From: CAVZMI01 sp050011775
GTDB lineage: Bacteria; Bacteroidota; Ignavibacteria; UBA10030; CAVZMI01
Reading direction: 5' to 3'
DNA: 64,000 nucleotides
NCBI GenBank assembly: GCA_050011775.1
Contig: JBEKIL010000014.1
Coordinates: 1 to 64,000, forward strand
Each line of letters starts with the position of its first letter. Position 1 is the first letter of the stretch. Below, piece by piece: positions 46,373 through 56,392 of this stretch. The notes under the pieces are model-generated. The model was not told where the DNA came from. It saw only the letters and a list, made by a program, of their open reading frames with translations, and did no database searches. A program made the translations under genes and the position numbers.

Positions 46373-49213
46373 TTGAGACGAACATTGAATTTTATCTTAT
46401 TGCTATCTCTCCTCTTCTCGCACACTTACGGCGGTTCTGCAGGAAAGATAGCAGGAGTGATCAAAGATAAAAAAACAGGCGAACCCATAATCGGAGCCAA
46501 CGTCAGACTGGAAGGCACTACTCTCGGTGGGGCAACTGATCTTGATGGTAAGTATTTTATCATCAATATTTCTCCGAGAGAGTATAGTGTCATCGCAACG
46601 ATGATCGGATACTCGCCATCCAAAACCACGGGCGTTCTCGTAAGAGGTGATCTAACTACAACCATCAATATGGAACTATCGGAAACCCTTCTACAGGTCG
46701 GTCAGGAGATGATTGTTGTTGCCGAACGTCCACTGGTACAAAAAGACCTCACGGCAAAAACAGCTATTATAAGCGGAGCCGAGATATCCGCAATGCCGGT
46801 GACAGAAGTCGGTGCTATCATTTCCCTGCAGGCAGGATTTGTTTCAGGAAGTCTTCGCGGAGGACGCAAAGGCGAAGTAGCCTATTGGATCGACGGTGTA
46901 CCTGTTACAAATGCTTACGACGGTACTCAGATTGTTGAGGTCAATAAGAGTCTTATACAAGAACTCCAGGTAATATCAGGAGCTTTCAATGCAGAGTACG
47001 GCCAGGCGATGTCGGGTATTGTGAACATATCATCCAAAGAAGGCGGCGATAAATTTACCGGCGGTCTGGGAATTTATGGCGGCGATTATCTCCCATCGAA
47101 TGACGGTATTTTCCCGGGCAATAGTTTTAAAGTATCGAACATCCGAAATATCGAAGGGAACCTGAGTGGACCGATTTTTACTAATAACCTTACGTTTTTT
47201 GCCAATGGTCGATATATTTATTTTAATGGATGGCAAAAAGGATATCGAAGATTTAATCCGTGGAATATTCCTACGTTAAACTCAAATGGTCAATTGGAAT
47301 CTCTCTTTCCTGATGGAAAGGGAGATAGTTCAGTGGTTCCAATGAACTGGAGTGAACGGTATTATGCACAGGGAAAACTAACGTGGCGTCTCTCTTCCAT
47401 GATAAAGATTTCCGTTGATTATATCTACGATTACACAAAAGCGAAGGGACTTGATGCTTATGGGAATTATCAGCGAAACTATTTTTACAATCCGGATGGT
47501 ATAGGGAATCAGTATAACGAAAGTAATACATTGATCTTTCAGTTTAATCATAGCCTCAGCGCAAGTACCTTCTACACGATTGGAGGATCACTCTTTAAAA
47601 AAAATTACAAGTATTATCTCTACGATTTACAATACAAAGACTCAACGACGGCAGAGGGGGATCATTTCCAACTAGAGGTATTCGATCCCAATAGTCCTCA
47701 CTACGTGGATCCCAGCTTGTCAATTGTACCCGCATTTACTTTTATGACTGGCGGTACTGATCCCAACAAAGATAATCGTTCTATCCAAACTGGGCTTATT
47801 AAATTTGATCTAACAAGTCAAGTGGATGAAATGAATATGGTGAAGTTCGGTGTTGAGTATCGATCCCACAATATAACAAATGAACATATCGAATTGAAGC
47901 CAGCACTTTTACAAACAGGTGTTCCGAGCCCTTATATCCGAACAGAAATTCCGGACATTAAGTCTCCCGGGCACGATTACTATGAACATCATCCTAAGGA
48001 ATGTTCTGCCTATTTGCAGGATAAAATGGAATATAAGAACGTCATCGTTAACGTTGGAATCCGATTCGATTATTTTGATCCCGATGGTAAAGTACTGAAC
48101 GATGCACATCCAAATACGAGTGATCCATTGCATTATATGTATACAGTCAATGATCCAAGTATCGATCTTCCCGTACGAGACGAACACTTAGATATTAGTC
48201 AAGGAGGTACTTCGACTCTTCAGGAGCGTGAGCAATTTTGGTACAAACCGGCATCCGTAAAGTACGCCGTGAGCCCGAGGTTAGGCGTCTCTTTTCCCCT
48301 TACAGATAGAGGAATTGTTCACTTCTCGTACGGTCATTTTTTCCAGATTCCTCATTTTGAAAGACTCTACGAAAATCCAAGATTTAAAATCAATCAGTTA
48401 TCATCAGGTATTCTTGGTACGATGGGGAATGCTGACCTCAAACCGGAACAGACCGTCAGCGCTGAACTTGGTTTACAGCAGCAGCTATCCGAAGACATTG
48501 CATTTGATGCAACTGCATATATGAGAGATATACGAGGCCTTACGCAAACAGCAATTTTCGATGTCGGTGAAAGAGGAGGAGGACAATATGCCCAATATTC
48601 CAATACAGATTTTGGAATCGTGAAGGGTATCGTCTTAACAGTAGATAAAAAATTCTCTAGTGGAATTACTGCACGAGTTGATTATACTTATCAGGTCGCA
48701 CAAGGAACTGCTTCTGATCCGCAACAGGCCCGAAATTCTAGAATAGCTAATGCACTTCCAGAGATTGAAATGGTTCCTTTGGATTGGGATCAACGACATA
48801 CATTAAATGTTTCATTAAATTATTCAGCGGATACTTGGGGTGTTAGTTCTATTTTCCAATACGGTTCTGGAACGCCGTATACACCGGCGCTGCAGAATCC
48901 AAGTACAGGCACAACTATAGTTACGAATAGTCAAATAAAACCATCATCGTTTAATTGTGACCTCCGGGCGTATTATGAAGTCCATCTCAGTCCTGTAAAA
49001 CTTGTACTCTTCATGCGTATCTTTAATCTTTTTGATACTCGAAATCAAAAAGGTGTGTACCCTTCCACCGGACGCGCCGATTATGATTGGATCAATGAGA
49101 TGCAGGCGAATTCTGTTAAATTATATGTCAATACAGTTGATCAATGGTTCAGGGATGCAACCAAGTATTCCGAACCGCGTCGTATTGAATTTGGTATGAA
49201 TCTGGAGTTATAA
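46373..49213 (+). CDS. TonB-dependent outer-membrane receptor, no SusD partner
   Basis: 946 residues from a TTG at 46373, chosen because AAGGAG lies 7 bp ahead and a normal signal peptide (RRTLNFILLLSLLFSHTYG) starts at once; an in-frame TTG at 46337 would add 12 charged residues. Residues about 25-105 form a carboxypeptidase-regulatory-like domain (GVIKDKKTGEPIIGANVRLE), followed by the plug (about 120-225, YWIDGVPVTNAYDG, GAFNAEYGQAMSGIVNISSKEGG) and a 22-strand-type barrel ending in ...RRIEFGMNLEL. This is the receptor style of Ignavibacteria and relatives. A SusD gene is absent; the next gene, 3 bp on, encodes a large surface protein. It probably takes up maltodextrins, judged from the GH13, GH57 and malQ neighbours. 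Confidence 0.87.
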   Translation: MRRTLNFILLLSLLFSHTYGGSAGKIAGVIKDKKTGEPIIGANVRLEGTTLGGATDLDGKYFIINISPREYSVIATMIGYSPSKTTGVLVRGDLTTTINMELSETLLQVGQEMIVVAERPLVQKDLTAKTAIISGAEISAMPVTEVGAIISLQAGFVSGSLRGGRKGEVAYWIDGVPVTNAYDGTQIVEVNKSLIQELQVISGAFNAEYGQAMSGIVNISSKEGGDKFTGGLGIYGGDYLPSNDGIFPGNSFKVSNIRNIEGNLSGPIFTNNLTFFANGRYIYFNGWQKGYRRFNPWNIPTLNSNGQLESLFPDGKGDSSVVPMNWSERYYAQGKLTWRLSSMIKISVDYIYDYTKAKGLDAYGNYQRNYFYNPDGIGNQYNESNTLIFQFNHSLSASTFYTIGGSLFKKNYKYYLYDLQYKDSTTAEGDHFQLEVFDPNSPHYVDPSLSIVPAFTFMTGGTDPNKDNRSIQTGLIKFDLTSQVDEMNMVKFGVEYRSHNITNEHIELKPALLQTGVPSPYIRTEIPDIKSPGHDYYEHHPKECSAYLQDKMEYKNVIVNVGIRFDYFDPDGKVLNDAHPNTSDPLHYMYTVNDPSIDLPVRDEHLDISQGGTSTLQEREQFWYKPASVKYAVSPRLGVSFPLTDRGIVHFSYGHFFQIPHFERLYENPRFKINQLSSGILGTMGNADLKPEQTVSAELGLQQQLSEDIAFDATAYMRDIRGLTQTAIFDVGERGGGQYAQYSNTDFGIVKGIVLTVDKKFSSGITARVDYTYQVAQGTASDPQQARNSRIANALPEIEMVPLDWDQRHTLNVSLNYSADTWGVSSIFQYGSGTPYTPALQNPSTGTTIVTNSQIKPSSFNCDLRAYYEVHLSPVKLVLFMRIFNLFDTRNQKGVYPSTGRADYDWINEMQANSVKLYVNTVDQWFRDATKYSEPRRIEFGMNLEL

Positions 49214-49216
49214 TTT

Positions 49217-52200
49217 ATGAAAACATTAACTCGATTGGTTCTTTTTTCATTGCTTCTCATTTTGAACAATGCAGACGTTTTTACTCAAACTCAACAACCA
49301 AGCGGACGTCAATATCGACAGTGGGCCATTATGAATGGCAACCAAGTACAAACCGTGTTTGGCAATTGGGGTGTCATCGGTCAGCCGCAAGAACAAGGAC
49401 ACCGAGGCGCATGGAAATATCCAAATAATGGATATCTTGGCGATGTCAGCCCGTTGGTTGGTGCCGAAGTTAAGTACGATTCTGCATACAGGAACGGTCA
49501 ATGGATCCAGACTCCCAATTCTGTTTTTCATGAAGTTGTCACCTGTCCTGTCAATCGGCCGACACTGTTAACCGATACTGATCCACGTACGGGCAAATAT
49601 TGGACATTCGAACCTGAAGCCGGATATTTTAATCCGCAAAAAAATAAAATTGCCATGAGTGATGATAAAACTACATGGCCGACGACATGGCCTGATAAAT
49701 TGCAAGATCTCAACGATCCGGGCTGGCCCAATTCCTGGAACGGCTATTTCGGTAAAAACCGTAAGAATGCCGATCTGGAAACATATTTCGTGATGGATGA
49801 TAACAATGACGAGCGATACAATAATGCGGGGAACAATCCTCTGGGAGTGGCATTCAAACCCGATTCGACTAATTCTAGCAGGAATGGACTCGGCCTTGTG
49901 ATGAGTGTCCGTGCAATGCAATGGGCTCAATTCCTGGCGAAGGATAACATATTCTGGCTGTACGAAATCACAAATACAGGTACAACTAATTACGATCGGG
50001 CTGTGTTCGGAATGCTTGTCGGAACCTACGTCGGGGTCACGTCAACGGAGGATTTTGGTGAATATCGAGACGACTGGTCTTTTTTTGATGTGACGGAAAA
50101 TCTTACATATACCGGAGACATCAAGGGAATTCGCGGGCAGTGCATGAACAATCCGCTCTGGCAACCGACTCCGTGCAGCGGAACCGGACTCGTCGGGTAT
50201 GCTTTTCTCGAGAGCCCGGGCAACCCCTATGACGGGATCGATAACGACGGCGATGCCGACTCATCACTAACAGGAATGCTTGCGCCAAAATTCACCTCGG
50301 CAAGTTTCGATTCAACGCTCCTTATTCCGGGTATGCAAATTATCCTTATCCGGGATGATTACAGCCGGTATGTCTATACAATTCCTTCCACCGATTCGGT
50401 TCAGATCACGACCCGCGGATTGACACGATGGATCTATCCGGGAAAAACATGGGTAAGTGAAGGAAATGTGCGAAGTGACCGATCTATCAATCCCAATGCA
50501 TATGACGGCGTTGACAATAATTATAATGGCCTCATCGATGAGAATTACTACTTACATTATCGACAAGTAAAAAGAACAAAAGAGGGAATCGTTCTTTTTG
50601 ATCTTTTACGCCCTGTGTCATATATCAATTACCTCACAGGCACAGGTAGCGATTCTTATAGTATGATCGACGAACGTCGCGACGATAGAATCGACAACAA
50701 CAGGAATTGGAACATCCTTCACGATGATATCGGTAGAGATGGTGTCGCGAACACAGGCGACTTTGGTGAGGGTGATGGCCTGCCGACTTCCGGTTATGAT
50801 GATTTTGGAAATGATACGGGTCTTCCGGGAGAGCCCCGTGTCGATAAAACCGATGTAAAAGAATCCGACCAGATCGGCTTAACAAGTTTCTTCTATTTTA
50901 CTCCTGCAGGCAACTTTAAAATGGGAGACAAAGATACCATGTGGGTATACCTGGCGCCGGGTTTCTTCGATGTACCAAATGTAATTCAGAATAACAGACC
51001 CGTTGATGGTGCAGATGGAGATTTTATTTACGGATCGGGGTATTTCCCGCTGCGGGCGAAGAAGACCGAACGCTTCTCCCTCGCTCTGGTGTTTGGAGGC
51101 GGCAAGCGGCAGGGATATGACGTGGACGTTGCCGACTTACTGAAAAATAAAAGAACCGTTCAAAAGATTTATGATGCAAACTATCAATTCCCCCAGCCTC
51201 CGGACTTGCCGACACTGACAGCGGTGCCTAGTGACAAACGGGTGACACTTTATTGGGATCGGGTTGCAGAAGAGACGATAGATCCTCTTATTCAGACTAA
51301 AACATTTGAAGGATACAAAATCTATCGCTCCACAGATCCGACGTTCAACGACATCCTCACAATCACGGACGGTTCCGGTACGGCTGCCGGCTACCAACCC
51401 TTAAAACAATATGACCTGAAAGATGGTATCACCGGATATTTTCATACATCCGGACAGCTCTTCAGTGATATTTCAGGATTTGCATATTACCTCGGTAGCG
51501 ATAACGGGATAGTGCACAGTTTTGTCGATAGTTCCGTTCAGAATGGAAGAACCTATTATTATGCGTTAGTCGCGTATAATCACGGCGATGAATATATAGA
51601 AATTCTTCCCGCCGAGAATAAAATCAATGTATCAATTTCACCCTCAGGCGAGGTGTCCGTCGGTCAGAACTGCGCCGTGGTTGTGCCAAATGCAAAGACT
51701 CTCGATTATCTTCGTCCGATTGATGGAGTACTACTCGATCATCTTTCCGGCAGCGGGACGGGCGACGCTTACTTCAAAGTGGATGATAATACGAAAATCA
51801 CAGGCAATCGTTACAGAGTCGAATTTCTCGACACACAAGTGGATGGGATCGACAATAATGATAACGGACTTATCGATCTGGCTGATTCTAGCGAATGGGA
51901 TCGCAGGACAACGAGTTACAGCGTGAGAGATTTAAGCGAACAAAGCGAAGAATTCAGTTTTGTTGATACTACAGTTGTCACACTACGGCGTAAGAATTTT
52001 GTACCGGGAACGATTACCGTTTATGATAATCAGGGGATACTTATTTCTGATTCCCTGTACAAATTGAACCTTAAAACAGGCCAAATTCGAGGAAAGCACA
52101 GCGGGACACTCCCGACAGGACAGTGTACTATCAAGTATCAATACTATCCGGTTTATCAGAGTAAGTATATCCGCGGAACACCATTTGCGACCGATAGTAA

Positions 52201-53077
52201 AGATGCTGATGTATTCGATGGAGTGGAACTCGTCTTCAACAATCCATGGGAGGTGGAAAAGGTCGATTCATTGACAAAATGGACCAGCACAAAACCGGCA
52301 TATCGCCTGGACATGTACCTCATCGATTTGTATAATGGACTGCAAGAACCGTTAGTCCACGGTTTTAAAAAACCTTCCGACTATGAGTTCATATTCGATT
52401 CAACCGCATTTATTGATACATCATATGCAGATACGACTCTGGCCTCGGATCCAATACCCACACACTTCAGAATCTATAATATGACGGAAAAGACATTTGT
52501 CAAATTTAGTTATACCACTCTGAATTTTATCAACCGTGGAAGACTGGCGCCTAAGGATGATATTTTTCTCTATGAAAAAAATCCGCGAGGCGGATACAGC
52601 TACACATGGGAATTATTTTTCGATTCCAACGATGGAAAATTGATCCCCTATCATAAAGATGATACCCTGCGGATCATTACATCGAAACCGTTCGAACAGG
52701 GTGATACGCTTACATTCATTACGACAAAACCGAAGCTGGACAATTCCATAACACAGGATGCATTGTCGAGAATTCGCGTAGTTCCGAACCCGTACGTATC
52801 GGCTTCGACACTTGAATCGCCGTTACCTCCCAGTGTTACAAGCGGTCGCATCCGCCGGATCGATTTCATTCATTTGCCGGCATTTGCAAAAATCCATATC
52901 TACACATCACGTGGTGATCATGTTATTTCTCTTTTTCATGACGGCAATATAGAAGACGGGCATGTTTCATGGAATCTGAAGACCAAAGAAAATCTCGATA
53001 TCGCTTATGGGATATATTTCTATGTAGTGGAATCGCCGGTGGGCACTAAAACCGGTAAAATTGCGATTATAAAGTAA
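49217..53077 (+). CDS. Very large secreted surface protein with calcium-type loops, T9SS-like end
   Basis: 1286 residues with a signal peptide (1-24). No enzyme family recognised. It has several D-x-[IV]-D-N-[ND] loops of the calcium-binding type: YDGIDNDGDADS (about 336), YDGVDNNYNGLIDEN (about 431), DDRIDNNRNW (about 490), DGIDNNDNGLID (about 875). A fibronectin type III-like domain lies at about 655-810. The C-terminus (RVVPNPYVSAS..., FIHLPAFAKIHIYTSRGDHV, GIYFYVVESP, KIAIIK) is the NPY-type variant of the T9SS sorting domain. It follows the receptor by 3 bp and precedes the PorV-like gene by 12 bp, so the three are co-expressed. It may act as the extracellular lid or binding partner that SusD provides elsewhere; this is inference. 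Confidence 0.72.
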   Translation: MKTLTRLVLFSLLLILNNADVFTQTQQPSGRQYRQWAIMNGNQVQTVFGNWGVIGQPQEQGHRGAWKYPNNGYLGDVSPLVGAEVKYDSAYRNGQWIQTPNSVFHEVVTCPVNRPTLLTDTDPRTGKYWTFEPEAGYFNPQKNKIAMSDDKTTWPTTWPDKLQDLNDPGWPNSWNGYFGKNRKNADLETYFVMDDNNDERYNNAGNNPLGVAFKPDSTNSSRNGLGLVMSVRAMQWAQFLAKDNIFWLYEITNTGTTNYDRAVFGMLVGTYVGVTSTEDFGEYRDDWSFFDVTENLTYTGDIKGIRGQCMNNPLWQPTPCSGTGLVGYAFLESPGNPYDGIDNDGDADSSLTGMLAPKFTSASFDSTLLIPGMQIILIRDDYSRYVYTIPSTDSVQITTRGLTRWIYPGKTWVSEGNVRSDRSINPNAYDGVDNNYNGLIDENYYLHYRQVKRTKEGIVLFDLLRPVSYINYLTGTGSDSYSMIDERRDDRIDNNRNWNILHDDIGRDGVANTGDFGEGDGLPTSGYDDFGNDTGLPGEPRVDKTDVKESDQIGLTSFFYFTPAGNFKMGDKDTMWVYLAPGFFDVPNVIQNNRPVDGADGDFIYGSGYFPLRAKKTERFSLALVFGGGKRQGYDVDVADLLKNKRTVQKIYDANYQFPQPPDLPTLTAVPSDKRVTLYWDRVAEETIDPLIQTKTFEGYKIYRSTDPTFNDILTITDGSGTAAGYQPLKQYDLKDGITGYFHTSGQLFSDISGFAYYLGSDNGIVHSFVDSSVQNGRTYYYALVAYNHGDEYIEILPAENKINVSISPSGEVSVGQNCAVVVPNAKTLDYLRPIDGVLLDHLSGSGTGDAYFKVDDNTKITGNRYRVEFLDTQVDGIDNNDNGLIDLADSSEWDRRTTSYSVRDLSEQSEEFSFVDTTVVTLRRKNFVPGTITVYDNQGILISDSLYKLNLKTGQIRGKHSGTLPTGQCTIKYQYYPVYQSKYIRGTPFATDSKDADVFDGVELVFNNPWEVEKVDSLTKWTSTKPAYRLDMYLIDLYNGLQEPLVHGFKKPSDYEFIFDSTAFIDTSYADTTLASDPIPTHFRIYNMTEKTFVKFSYTTLNFINRGRLAPKDDIFLYEKNPRGGYSYTWELFFDSNDGKLIPYHKDDTLRIITSKPFEQGDTLTFITTKPKLDNSITQDALSRIRVVPNPYVSASTLESPLPPSVTSGRIRRIDFIHLPAFAKIHIYTSRGDHVISLFHDGNIEDGHVSWNLKTKENLDIAYGIYFYVVESPVGTKTGKIAIIK

Positions 53078-53089
53078 TCGGAGTCAGCC

Positions 53090-54124
53090 ATGATGCACAG
53101 AATCTACAAAGAACTCGGAACTCTTGCAGCATTCGCATGTGTATTTTTAATAGGCTATTCAGAGTCTGTCGCGCAGGCTAAAATTGGCACGACGGCAGCT
53201 CAATTCCTGGGCATTGCGGTCGGGGCACGTGCTCTGGGTATGGGCGGGACCTCGGTCGCAGCATCGTCCGACGTGGGTACGATCTACTTTAATCCCGGAG
53301 CATTCTCTCAAGCCCGGAAATCGGAAGTTCTTTTTTCACAAACAGATTGGCTTATCGGGACCAAGTTGCGATGGCTGGCTGCAATGGTGAATATTGATGG
53401 AACGAATGCCTTCGGTTTAAGTGTAACACAGCTTGACTACGGCGAGGAAGAAGTTACAACGCCGGATAATCCTGATGGAACAGGGGAACGATGGTCCGCA
53501 CAGGATTTCGCCGTGGCACTTTCATACTCACGTATTCTGACCGACCACTTTTCAATCGGAGGTTCTGCAAAGTATATCAACCAGTCGATCTGGAACGAGT
53601 CTGCAAGCTCGTTTGCCTTCGATATCGGATTGCTTTTCATCACAGGATTTTATGACATGCGTCTGGGAATGTCCATATCGAATTTTGGCGGTAACATGAC
53701 AATGGATGGGCGCGATCTTAAGAAAATTATCGATATCGATCCAAGTAACGCGGGTTCCAACAAACTCAATGTAGCAAAATTAAATACCGACCCTTGGCCA
53801 ATTCCATTGTTATTCCGTGTAGGACTTGCAATGGATATTTTGAAGAATGAATCCGTCGGACTCACTATTGAATGCGATGCACTTCGTCCCAGCGATAATG
53901 TGGAAGTTGTCAATGTCGGCGCTGAGGCGACAATATCGAATATTGTTTCTCTACGCGGTGGATACAAATCTCTTTTCCAGACCGATTCGGAAGAAGGATT
54001 GACTCTTGGAGTGGGTGTAAAATATGCCCCGCCGGGTTCCATGGGATTGGAAGTGAATTATGCCTATCAACAATTCGGACGATTCGGGAATATAAACACA
54101 TTTGCTATATCAGTATCCTTTTAA
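53090..54124 (+). CDS. PorV/PorQ-family outer-membrane beta-barrel protein
   Basis: 344 residues with a signal peptide (about 1-29). The opening KIGTTAAQFLGIAVGARALG followed by MGGTSVAASSDVGTIYFNPG is the signature of the PorV/PorQ/UPF0164 group, a FadL-like barrel. PorV carries T9SS cargo from the translocon to the attachment complex (known from Porphyromonas); other members are locus-specific. Its position directly after the surface protein suggests a dedicated partner for that cargo. A second ATG one codon on is equally possible. Confidence 0.85.
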   Translation: MMHRIYKELGTLAAFACVFLIGYSESVAQAKIGTTAAQFLGIAVGARALGMGGTSVAASSDVGTIYFNPGAFSQARKSEVLFSQTDWLIGTKLRWLAAMVNIDGTNAFGLSVTQLDYGEEEVTTPDNPDGTGERWSAQDFAVALSYSRILTDHFSIGGSAKYINQSIWNESASSFAFDIGLLFITGFYDMRLGMSISNFGGNMTMDGRDLKKIIDIDPSNAGSNKLNVAKLNTDPWPIPLLFRVGLAMDILKNESVGLTIECDALRPSDNVEVVNVGAEATISNIVSLRGGYKSLFQTDSEEGLTLGVGVKYAPPGSMGLEVNYAYQQFGRFGNINTFAISVSF

Positions 54125-54205
54125 AAGTCTACAATAGGATGAATGAAAACAATAGCATTAAACAAATCCACTAACATCTTTTCCAAAAAGATAGGAGGAG
54201 GAATT

Positions 54206-56308
54206 ATGAGAACCAGAATTACGATTTTTAGCCTCATGAGCATGATACTCGGGGTATTTGCGGTGAATGCACAAACCGTAAACAATGCCGCTCTCACTAC
54301 AGACACGGTAAATGTTACATTCCTGATTAACACGTCGACGATCCCTGACACGCTTCGCTCGACTTCTACCGTACAGGTACGGGGCAGCATGTTACCGTTG
54401 ACCTGGGATGATACAACCGGCGTCAGGGCCACGAACATCGGCGGCGATTACTGGACTGCAACAGCGAAGTTTTTGCTGAATCGTGGCGATACAGCAAAGG
54501 TTCGGTACAAGTTCTTCACAAATGTAAATGATTCTGTCTCAAAGACTGACGGCGGCTGGGAGAACAATATAAGTGGTATTTATGCGATAGACAGCAATAA
54601 CCGGGCACTAAGATTTGGCCCATATACCGGCAATAAAGACACGACGATTGCTCTTCAGTATGCCAACGGGAGGACGGCCCAGGTCCAATGGTGGAAACCG
54701 TACGTCCCTTCGGATGACAGCGTCGCTGTGATGTTCCGGGTCAATATGCAGTCAGATGAAGGCTTCAGCAAAACGACAATGAAGATGGGTGTCAGGGGCA
54801 GCATGGCACCATTGTCATGGAACACTACAATTTTCCTTACAAAGGAAGCGAGCCATGGTAATGGCGGCCAGACCGCATATGACGGAACGAATTTCTGGTC
54901 CAGAGTGATAAAATTTCCGAAGAGTGCCGCGGCGGATACCGTTCATTATAAATTTGTCATCCTTCCCTCCACAGCAGATTCGTCTGCAGACCCGGCATAT
55001 GAAAATGATATCGCTGCTGCTCCTGATGTAGGAGGAGACGGGTATCGTTTCTTCAAATTCCGTCCCGACATGCCGGATACGACCCTCTATTGGAAATGGT
55101 GGCAAAATACCCCAGTACCGCCATTCTCCGGCAAGGACGTCGTAGCAGTGACTTTCCGCGCAGATCTTGCTCAGGCAATTACAGAAAACGGATTTACCTA
55201 CTCCGATACACTCGTTGTACGTACCGGATACAATAACAGCGCTGTAACCATACGTGAAAAGAGATTGTTAAGGGTCGGTACATCCTCTAAATACTCGGGT
55301 ACCGATTACCCTACGACAATTCTTGGTACACCACTCTATTATCAATACTATAGAACGCCCAAGAGCGGGGATGTCCGGGAGATCTACTACAACTTCGCAA
55401 ATCCTGGGACCAGTGCATATGCAGAGAAACGCCGGTTCATGATGTCAAGCAAAACCCTGACAATTCAAGACACGGTATACTCGACGAGCGATGAGCATCG
55501 TATGCCGAGATTCCAAAATATGAAAAAATTGTCTCAACCAGTACTGGTGACATATACCTGCGATGTTCGCCCTGCAATCTACCAGTTGAAAGCAGGAGAT
55601 ACACTCAAAGCGACAAACATCACCACCTATGATATTGCCGATCCGGACAGTGTATTACTCTACGGAGTCTGGATGAACGGCCCTGCGGTCGGCGGCTGGG
55701 ATATCGGCGGTGCCTGGGGTGCAGATCGCCGTCTCCTAGACTCATGCAAGATGTGGGATGACGGAACTCATGGCGATCTCCACGCCAATGATTCTATTTT
55801 CACGCTGCAAAAGGCCTACACGACTGCAGTGACAGTCGGCCAGGAGTTTAAATTCGGCATCTATGGATGCGATAACGAAGGCGGTTATGGGAATAACCAC
55901 ATCGAGAACATTAATGATGCAAACCCGACGGACACAATTGCTTCGCAGTTTGGCAGTATCGATCCGGTCTTCTTCAACGCGTGGGATTATACCAACCACT
56001 GTCCGGCTGCACCTAACACCATAAAGGGGGCAGCAGGAACTCCATTGGTCTATAAGCTTGAACAAAATTATCCCAATCCCTTCAATCCATCAACGAAGAT
56101 CGATTACGAGATTAAGCAGGCCGGGATTGTTACGATAAAGGTGTTCAACGTGCTGGGACAGGTCGTTGCCAAGCCAATGGATGTAAAGCAGGAGGCCGGC
56201 AAACATTCCATTATTTTTGATGCCTCTAGATTGTCCACAGGTTTGTATTTTTATCAAATCACTGCCGGCAATTTTATCGCAACAAAGAAAATGATACTGT
56301 TAAAATAA
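54206..56308 (+). CDS. Secreted multi-module starch-binding-type protein, T9SS substrate
   Basis: 700 residues from the ATG at 54206, which has GGAGGAGG just ahead and a signal peptide (residues 1-23); an in-frame ATG at 54143 would hide the signal. Three similar beta modules follow: DTVNVTFLINTSTIPD...VQVRGSMLPLTWDD (about 30-175), DSVAVMFRVNMQ...MGVRGSMAPLSWN (about 180-310) and VVAVTFRADL... (about 315-440), each with the RGS-(M)-PL-W phrase or its trace; they resemble CBM20/SusE-F-type starch-binding domains. A fourth domain (about 455-600) shows KMWDDGTHGDLHANDSIFT, like the tail of the GH57 enzyme below. A T9SS sorting domain (about 620-700) ends it. It would bind starch at the surface; no hydrolase motif is present. 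Confidence 0.75.
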   Translation: MRTRITIFSLMSMILGVFAVNAQTVNNAALTTDTVNVTFLINTSTIPDTLRSTSTVQVRGSMLPLTWDDTTGVRATNIGGDYWTATAKFLLNRGDTAKVRYKFFTNVNDSVSKTDGGWENNISGIYAIDSNNRALRFGPYTGNKDTTIALQYANGRTAQVQWWKPYVPSDDSVAVMFRVNMQSDEGFSKTTMKMGVRGSMAPLSWNTTIFLTKEASHGNGGQTAYDGTNFWSRVIKFPKSAAADTVHYKFVILPSTADSSADPAYENDIAAAPDVGGDGYRFFKFRPDMPDTTLYWKWWQNTPVPPFSGKDVVAVTFRADLAQAITENGFTYSDTLVVRTGYNNSAVTIREKRLLRVGTSSKYSGTDYPTTILGTPLYYQYYRTPKSGDVREIYYNFANPGTSAYAEKRRFMMSSKTLTIQDTVYSTSDEHRMPRFQNMKKLSQPVLVTYTCDVRPAIYQLKAGDTLKATNITTYDIADPDSVLLYGVWMNGPAVGGWDIGGAWGADRRLLDSCKMWDDGTHGDLHANDSIFTLQKAYTTAVTVGQEFKFGIYGCDNEGGYGNNHIENINDANPTDTIASQFGSIDPVFFNAWDYTNHCPAAPNTIKGAAGTPLVYKLEQNYPNPFNPSTKIDYEIKQAGIVTIKVFNVLGQVVAKPMDVKQEAGKHSIIFDASRLSTGLYFYQITAGNFIATKKMILLK

Positions 56309-56328
56309 TATTCAAATGATATCTTGAT

Positions 56329-56360
56329 AATAAGGCGGGAATTTCTCCCGCCTTATTATT
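56329..56360 (+). terminator. Strong rho-independent terminator
   Basis: AATAAGGCGGGA (56329-56340) and TCCCGCCTTATT (56346-56357) form a perfect 12-bp stem with a 5-base loop. The A-rich/T-rich arms make it suitable for both strands. It separates the receptor operon from the chaperone/amylase genes. Confidence 0.9.
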
Positions 56361-56392
56361 TGATTATTCCTTCCTAGATTTCATCACATCGA

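Noticed and set aside
49217..53077. Large surface protein as a SusD homologue
   Set aside because: It has neither a lipoprotein signal nor the helical TPR composition of SusD; it is beta-rich with calcium-type loops and a T9SS-like tail.
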